Assembly: GCF_000938305.1 (NCBI RefSeq)
Contig: NZ_JYMT01000042.1
Location: forward strand, 310,001 to 374,000
Source of the DNA: Bradyrhizobium sp. LTSP885
GTDB lineage: Bacteria > Pseudomonadota > Alphaproteobacteria > Rhizobiales > Xanthobacteraceae
Length of the DNA: 64,000 nucleotides
Direction of reading: 5' to 3'
Position numbers and translations under genes: made by a program. Below are positions 61,149-64,000 of the stretch, piece after piece. Positions within the stretch are counted from its first letter, which is position 1. The number at the start of each line of letters is the position of its first letter. Under the pieces are notes generated by a model. The model was not told where the DNA came from, made no database searches, and saw only the letters and a program-made list of their open reading frames with translations.

Positions 61149-62195
61149 ATGGCCGATTTCGTCGACAAGATTGTCAAAGATCCAAAGAATCCGCCGGCAA
61201 CCGTGATGTTGTCGGGCTATCTCGGGGCCTCATCAGAGGCCGATCACACGCGGCTTTATTTTGATCCGAGCCTGAGCAGTTACGTCGACATTCCGAACGC
61301 CGACATCCTGCACCAGCAGGACGCAAAATCCGATGACGGGCTGCAGGCGAGCCACGTCTGGATCGCGCGCAGCGCCCAGCTCATCCACGGCGCCCCGGCT
61401 GCGGACAAGCCCAAGGGAACGTTCCTTGAGGGAGCGATCATGCGGGATCACATCGCCGCGGCCGCCGGTGGCGGAGTTGGCGGTGGTCAGGCCGCGTGGC
61501 CGGTGACGATGGACCCGTTCCAGTGTCCGCACACATTCGTCGTGTGTCACCACACCCAGTTCAGCCCAACGGCAACGGCAATACCAACGCACGTGATCTG
61601 CAACCTGCGAACGCTCACGCCGGCCTGTCATCATACGCTCGGGATCGTCTGCCTGCCGCGCACCGTCGCTGATCCCGGCTGCCTTGCCTCGGCCAATATC
61701 GCGTGCCCAAGCATTGGCGCCTGTCCGTCGATCGCGTGCGGCGATCCGGGACAGCAGGCCGGCACGCCACAGGTTGCCGCCGCGGCGTTCCCGCCGATCC
61801 AGACGCCGACGCTAAGCTCCGGGGGCCTTGCCTGTCCGACTTCCCATTGCGGCGGCCCTGTCCATCACACGATGATAGCGCAGGCGGCGATCCCAACGGT
61901 GTTGGTTGGGGGGATCTGCCCGTCCTTTGGCTGCCATCCCCCGGTTCACCACACGATGATGCAGCAGATGGCGATCCCGACGGTGTTGGTCGGGGGGATC
62001 TGCCCGTCCTTTGGCTGCCATCCCCCGGTTCACCACACAATGATGCAGCAGATGGCGATCCCGACGCTGTTGGCGGGAGGGCTCTGTCCGACCTTTGCCG
62101 TGCATTGCGGTGACGGCGGTGGCCAGCACACGATGATGCAGTTCATGCCGAACAATCCCGGCTACAGCACCTGGTACATGTGCCCACCGCGATAG
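61149..62195 (+). CDS. Putative multi-repeat RiPP precursor, Cys-rich
   Basis: A 348-residue protein of two contrasting halves. Residues 1-125 have no Cys and look like a leader domain: VDKIVKDPKNPPATVMLSGY, SSEADHTRLYFDPSLSSYVD, IPNADILHQQ and QASHVWIARSAQLIHG, ending in a Gly-rich stretch (AAAAGGGVGGGQ). Residues 126-345 contain 18 Cys with many Thr, Ser and His, and repeat the pattern AIPT-x3-GGxC-Pro-x3-C followed by HHT-Met. Two consecutive 28-residue units are almost identical. The ribosome site GGAGG (61135-61139) fits ATG 61149. A kinase gene and a HopA1 gene follow, the pair that dehydrates Ser/Thr in class V lanthipeptides. A non-modified metal-binding repeat protein is the main alternative. 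Confidence 0.68.
   Translation: MADFVDKIVKDPKNPPATVMLSGYLGASSEADHTRLYFDPSLSSYVDIPNADILHQQDAKSDDGLQASHVWIARSAQLIHGAPAADKPKGTFLEGAIMRDHIAAAAGGGVGGGQAAWPVTMDPFQCPHTFVVCHHTQFSPTATAIPTHVICNLRTLTPACHHTLGIVCLPRTVADPGCLASANIACPSIGACPSIACGDPGQQAGTPQVAAAAFPPIQTPTLSSGGLACPTSHCGGPVHHTMIAQAAIPTVLVGGICPSFGCHPPVHHTMMQQMAIPTVLVGGICPSFGCHPPVHHTMMQQMAIPTLLAGGLCPTFAVHCGDGGGQHTMMQFMPNNPGYSTWYMCPPR
61887..62054 (+). repeat. Tandem 84-base coding repeats in the precursor gene
   Basis: Two in-frame units of 84 bases (61887-61970, 61971-62054) that differ at about three positions. Diverged units lie on both sides (from about 61800 and to about 62140). Each unit encodes 28 residues with two Cys, Thr at two places, one Ser and two His. 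The near identity of the DNA points to recent duplication. Confidence 0.85.
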
Positions 62196-62220
62196 GGCAG
62201 CCACGTTCCACTGACGACAA

Positions 62221-62257
62221 CGATGTCCGCTGGCGCCTGCTGCGCCGACGGACATCG
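62221..62257 (+). terminator. Strong hairpin between precursor and kinase genes
   Basis: CGATGTCCG / CGGACATCG (62221-62229, 62249-62257) enclose GGCGC / GCGCC with loop CTGCT. The stem has about 15 pairs with one mismatch. No U-tract follows directly. A stem at this place is typical of attenuation that keeps precursor mRNA above that of the modifying enzymes. Confidence 0.6.
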
Positions 62258-62301
62258 CCATGAGGCCTCAACAGTCCTGCTCAGGCGCGCACGGCCCCCG
62301 C

Positions 62302-63396
62302 ATGATCCTGTCGCGAAGCAACGTCGTTCACTATCTGCTCGATCAGGGCCTGCTCAGCTATGGCACGGTGGTCAATGACGACCTCACGGTTGCCGACAGC
62401 ACGCGGCGAAATCGAAACTTCAAGGTGCTGCGGGGAGCCGAGCAGGGCTTCTTCATCAAGCAGATCCAGACCTTCGACCCACCGACCGTCGCAACGCTCG
62501 CGGCCGAGGCGGGCTGTTACCAGCTCGCGCGCGAGGTGCCGGAATTGTCCGCGCTCGCGGCGATCGTGCCGCGTGATCTGCTCTACGACCGGCAACGCCA
62601 TATCCTGGTGACCGGACTGCTTCCGAGCGCCGAGTCGCTGATGGAACATCACCGACGGCTCAACGCCTTTCCGGTGGATGTGGCGCGATTGTTCGGCGGA
62701 CAGCTCGGCCGGCTGCATCGCGAGTCATTGCCGCCGCTGGAGGGACGCCCTGAAGCCTCGCTGTTTCATCGCCAGCCGCCATGGGCGCTGTCCAGCCACC
62801 AACTGGGCACGTTCGGCGCGCTCAACGGCGCCAGCAGCAAGCTGTTGCAGATCCTCCAGGACTATCCGGATTTCCAGCGCACGCTCGACGAGATGCGCGG
62901 CGACTGGCGGTGCGAACGGCTGGTGCATGGCGATCTGAAATGGGAGAACTGCGTGGTCTATCCGTGTCGTTCCAACGACGGCAAGCTGGACGGACGGATC
63001 GTCGACTGGGAGCTTGCCGATATTGGCGATCCCGCCTGGGATGTCGGCGGAATGCTGCAGGCCTATATCTGCTTCTGGATCCTGACGATGCAGTTCCATG
63101 CCGATGTGCCGCTGACCACCGTCGAGCAGAGCGCGCCGCATCCGATCGCGGGCATGCAGCCGTCGATCCGCGCGTTCTGGGCGGCGTATGTCGCCGAGCT
63201 GAGGCTCGAATCCGCGGCAGCCGACACCATGCTGATGCGCAGCGTCAAATACGGCGCCGCGCGCATGATTCAGACCGCCTATGAAGCGATGCAGTATTCG
63301 GCGCAGATCTCACCCAGCGCGCTGGCGCTGCTTCAGGTCAGCCTCAACATCCTGAAGGAGCCGAAGCGCGCCGCCACGCAGCTTCTGGGATTGTGA
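62302..63396 (+). CDS. Aminoglycoside-phosphotransferase-like kinase, LanK/LxmK type
   Basis: A 364-residue protein-kinase-fold enzyme. The catalytic loop is VHGDLKWENCVVY (HGD-x4-N) and the metal-binding Asp is in IVDWELADIGDPAWDVGG. The N-lobe has RRNRNFKVLRGAEQGFFIKQ with the ATP-binding Lys in FFIKQ. It resembles the phosphotransferases of class V lanthipeptide and thioamitide clusters, which phosphorylate Ser/Thr of the precursor before elimination. Start is set at ATG 62302 (MILSRSNVVHYLLDQGLLS), which begins at the first conserved-looking helix; ATG 62260, two bases past the hairpin, is the longer option. The HopA1 gene begins at once after its stop (TGAATG). Confidence 0.78.
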   Translation: MILSRSNVVHYLLDQGLLSYGTVVNDDLTVADSTRRNRNFKVLRGAEQGFFIKQIQTFDPPTVATLAAEAGCYQLAREVPELSALAAIVPRDLLYDRQRHILVTGLLPSAESLMEHHRRLNAFPVDVARLFGGQLGRLHRESLPPLEGRPEASLFHRQPPWALSSHQLGTFGALNGASSKLLQILQDYPDFQRTLDEMRGDWRCERLVHGDLKWENCVVYPCRSNDGKLDGRIVDWELADIGDPAWDVGGMLQAYICFWILTMQFHADVPLTTVEQSAPHPIAGMQPSIRAFWAAYVAELRLESAAADTMLMRSVKYGAARMIQTAYEAMQYSAQISPSALALLQVSLNILKEPKRAATQLLGL

Positions 63397-64000
63397 ATGC
63401 AGCAGGCATTGGAAGTTGAGTTGACGGCGATCGTGCAGGCGGTGGCGTTCCCGGTGCCAGGCCTCGTTACGTTCGCCGGGCGCACGGCACCGCACGCCGC
63501 TGCGGCAGCGGCGCCAACGGGTGTGCCGGACGGCACACCTCTGGTCGCTCAGTTGCAGTCTCTGTTTTACGAGTATTGCTACTGCCGCCGCTTCAATGGC
63601 GCCGCGCCGGATCGTCTCGCGGTGCCGTTGGCCAGCGATGACCTGGCGCCGGCGCTCTCGGTCGCGAATGGTAGCCGCGATCGCTGGGACGCCGGGTGGC
63701 AATTGAAACAAACCTTGCCGAATGGCCAGATCGTCGCGGTCAAGGGCGCGATGACGCGCATGGCGTGGCCTGGTGAGTTTCATGCGCATGGTGCGCCCGG
63801 CGTGCCGCCGCAGCCTGGCGCCGAGATCAGCCTGTTCGCCCCCCGCGAGTCGCTGCTGTCGCAACCGGGCTTCTATTTCGCGTTCGGCGAGACGCTGGCC
63901 GATCAGCAGGAAGATTTTGGCGTGGTGCGGTTCTACTGGAACACCACCGTGCAGGGCGCTCCGCGGCTGGTCGGCGCGATCGCTGCGGCGCTGAACCGCT
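63397..64000 (+). CDS. HopA1-domain protein, putative RiPP lyase (cut by right edge)
   Basis: First 201 codons of a gene running off the window. The protein carries a HopA1 effector domain pattern: FYEYCYCRRFNG, VANGSRDRWDAGWQLKQTLP and VVRFYWNTTVQGAPRLVGAI. HopA1 proteins belong to the phosphothreonine-lyase-like group found with an APH-type kinase in class V lanthipeptide (LxmY) and thioamitide clusters, where the pair converts Ser/Thr to dehydro residues. The ATG follows the kinase stop with no gap, so the two are translationally coupled. The remainder, and any cyclase or transporter genes, lie beyond the window. Confidence 0.75.
   Translation, partial: MQQALEVELTAIVQAVAFPVPGLVTFAGRTAPHAAAAAAPTGVPDGTPLVAQLQSLFYEYCYCRRFNGAAPDRLAVPLASDDLAPALSVANGSRDRWDAGWQLKQTLPNGQIVAVKGAMTRMAWPGEFHAHGAPGVPPQPGAEISLFAPRESLLSQPGFYFAFGETLADQQEDFGVVRFYWNTTVQGAPRLVGAIAAALNR

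Noticed and set aside
61887..62054. Regular direct repeats considered as a CRISPR array
   Set aside because: The 84-base units are contiguous, lack spacers, stay in frame and encode a conserved residue pattern, so they are coding repeats.

Overview
The window is about 64 kb of high-GC chromosomal DNA from an alphaproteobacterium, most probably Bradyrhizobium or a close relative. This is inferred from gene content: a cystathionine beta-lyase gene next to an aapJQMP amino-acid transporter operon, popZ between tolC and valS, a CpaB-E pilus block, an RpoE/ChrR cluster, and dispersed palindromic repeats typical of that group. No rRNA, CRISPR array, insertion sequence or phage is visible. Two tRNA genes (Cys-GCA, Asn-GTT) are present.

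Layout. 1-6.1 kb: the end of a PBP1C gene, then a lipid A hydroxylase-like gene facing a four-gene operon (ArnT-like transferase, PAP2 phosphatase, polyprenyl-phosphate sugar transferase, LAB_N protein) that probably decorates lipid A or another envelope glycolipid. 6.2-12.1 kb: an M23-type envelope protein, a divergent marR/hydrolase pair sharing an operator-like palindrome, and a gntR-GH88-dapA-like set for unsaturated uronides. 12.2-19.7 kb: a Na/Pi cotransporter, a PilZ protein, tadD, and cpaBCDE on the minus strand; cpaF and tadBC are absent. 20-27 kb: metC, aapJQMP, a palindromic repeat and a cysteine synthase gene. 27.4-33.5 kb: a singlet-oxygen type module. Sigma factor RpoE and zinc anti-sigma ChrR diverge from an FAD oxidoreductase-DUF1365-Cfa operon, and DUF1295 and DUF2177 membrane genes follow. 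Three promoters share one motif. 33.9-43.2 kb: a four-gene RND efflux operon.

43.2-53.4 kb: a tRNA-modifying DTW enzyme, tRNA-Cys, and a nitrogen-scavenging cluster. The cluster holds a binding protein, a permease fused to its ATPase, a formamidase/acetamidase, a second formamidase fused behind an AraC-type regulator, and a RidA protein. Small hypothetical genes and a DUF1772-like remnant follow. 53.7-60.6 kb: tRNA-Asn, pcm-like, tolC, popZ and valS. Four copies of a ~100-bp two-hairpin repeat are scattered from 44 to 61 kb.

61.1-64 kb is the most unusual part. A 348-residue protein has a Cys-free N-terminal half and a C-terminal half with 18 Cys and near-identical 28-residue repeats. A strong hairpin follows it, then an aminoglycoside-phosphotransferase-like kinase gene and a HopA1-domain gene cut by the window edge. 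That kinase/HopA1 pair is the signature of class V lanthipeptide and thioamitide dehydration, so this looks like an uncharacterised proteobacterial RiPP cluster with a multi-repeat precursor.
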